Shown one piece after another: positions 48,194-48,220 of a stretch of 48,220 bases of DNA (positions are counted from its first letter, which is position 1; each line of letters begins with the position of its first letter). The DNA lies in assembly GCF_001005085.2 (NCBI RefSeq), contig NZ_LBMU02000019.1, forward strand, positions 1 through 48,220. The letters are read 5' to 3'. The notes under the pieces are model-generated. The model was not told the DNA's origin. It ran no database searches and worked only from the letters and a program-made list of their open reading frames with translations. Position numbers and translations under genes: made by a program. The stretch comes from Streptomyces humi. Lineage in GTDB: Bacteria > Actinomycetota > Actinomycetes > Streptomycetales > Streptomycetaceae.

Positions 48194-48220
48194 GGGGGGG
48201 CAGGGTCGGGGGGCTTGCGC

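Overview
The window is chromosomal DNA of a high-GC actinomycete and almost certainly a Streptomyces. The evidence is the GC-rich third codon positions throughout, GTG and TTG starts, probable leaderless transcripts, and markers typical of the genus: an HrdD-type sigma factor, a DUF6227 protein, the fruRKA operon and SepX. The only TTA codon I found in a reading frame is in a transposase remnant. I cannot name the species.

Layout. 1-5.4 kb: minisatellite DNA, a secreted M6 metalloprotease, a TetR/MFS efflux pair and a MarR regulator. The MarR gene is divergent from a LigB-type dioxygenase. 6.2-12 kb: an acetyltransferase, hrdD with a SigR-type promoter, a TetR regulator with a perfect operator-like palindrome, and a WYL regulator divergent from a second MFS pump. 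12.1-16.6 kb: the fructose operon fruR-fruK-fruA. 16.7-24.7 kb: a run of mostly minus-strand genes: DUF6227, an L,D-transpeptidase lipoprotein, a P1 peptidase, LtrA, MscL, a SAF protein, MTA phosphorylase and an FmdB/Ruc-type zinc-ribbon protein. 24.8-30.8 kb: an MFS transporter, a CPA1 antiporter and a penicillin-acylase family hydrolase. 30.9-37.4 kb: 5-FTHF cyclo-ligase, then galU-glp(moeA)-moaC-mogA-rimJ-sepX/glpR and tRNA-Ala(CGC). 37.4-42.2 kb: a probable accessory segment with a WD40 protein, an unknown membrane protein and an internally deleted IS5-type element. 42.3-48.2 kb: an acetyltransferase, exonuclease III, a MerR regulator divergent from a monooxygenase-hydrolase-SDR operon, and a small hydrophilic protein with a strong terminator.

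Three themes stand out. First, exact matches to the SigR (thiol-oxidative stress) promoter pattern GGAAT-N18-GTT sit in front of hrdD, mscL and the fmdB/ruc gene. At ruc the -10 overlaps a CIRCE (HrcA) operator, which implies joint redox and heat control of a predicted redox chaperone. Second, the order ruc / 5-FCL / galU / glp / rimJ / sepX matches, from memory, the conserved actinobacterial locus that encodes the gephyrin-like division protein Glp and its membrane receptor GlpR (SepX in Streptomyces). Third, the DNA carries many short tandem repeats in spacers. At four gene 3' ends the repeated unit contains the stop codon and has a length that is not a multiple of three. I found no CRISPR array, prophage, rRNA operon or replication origin.
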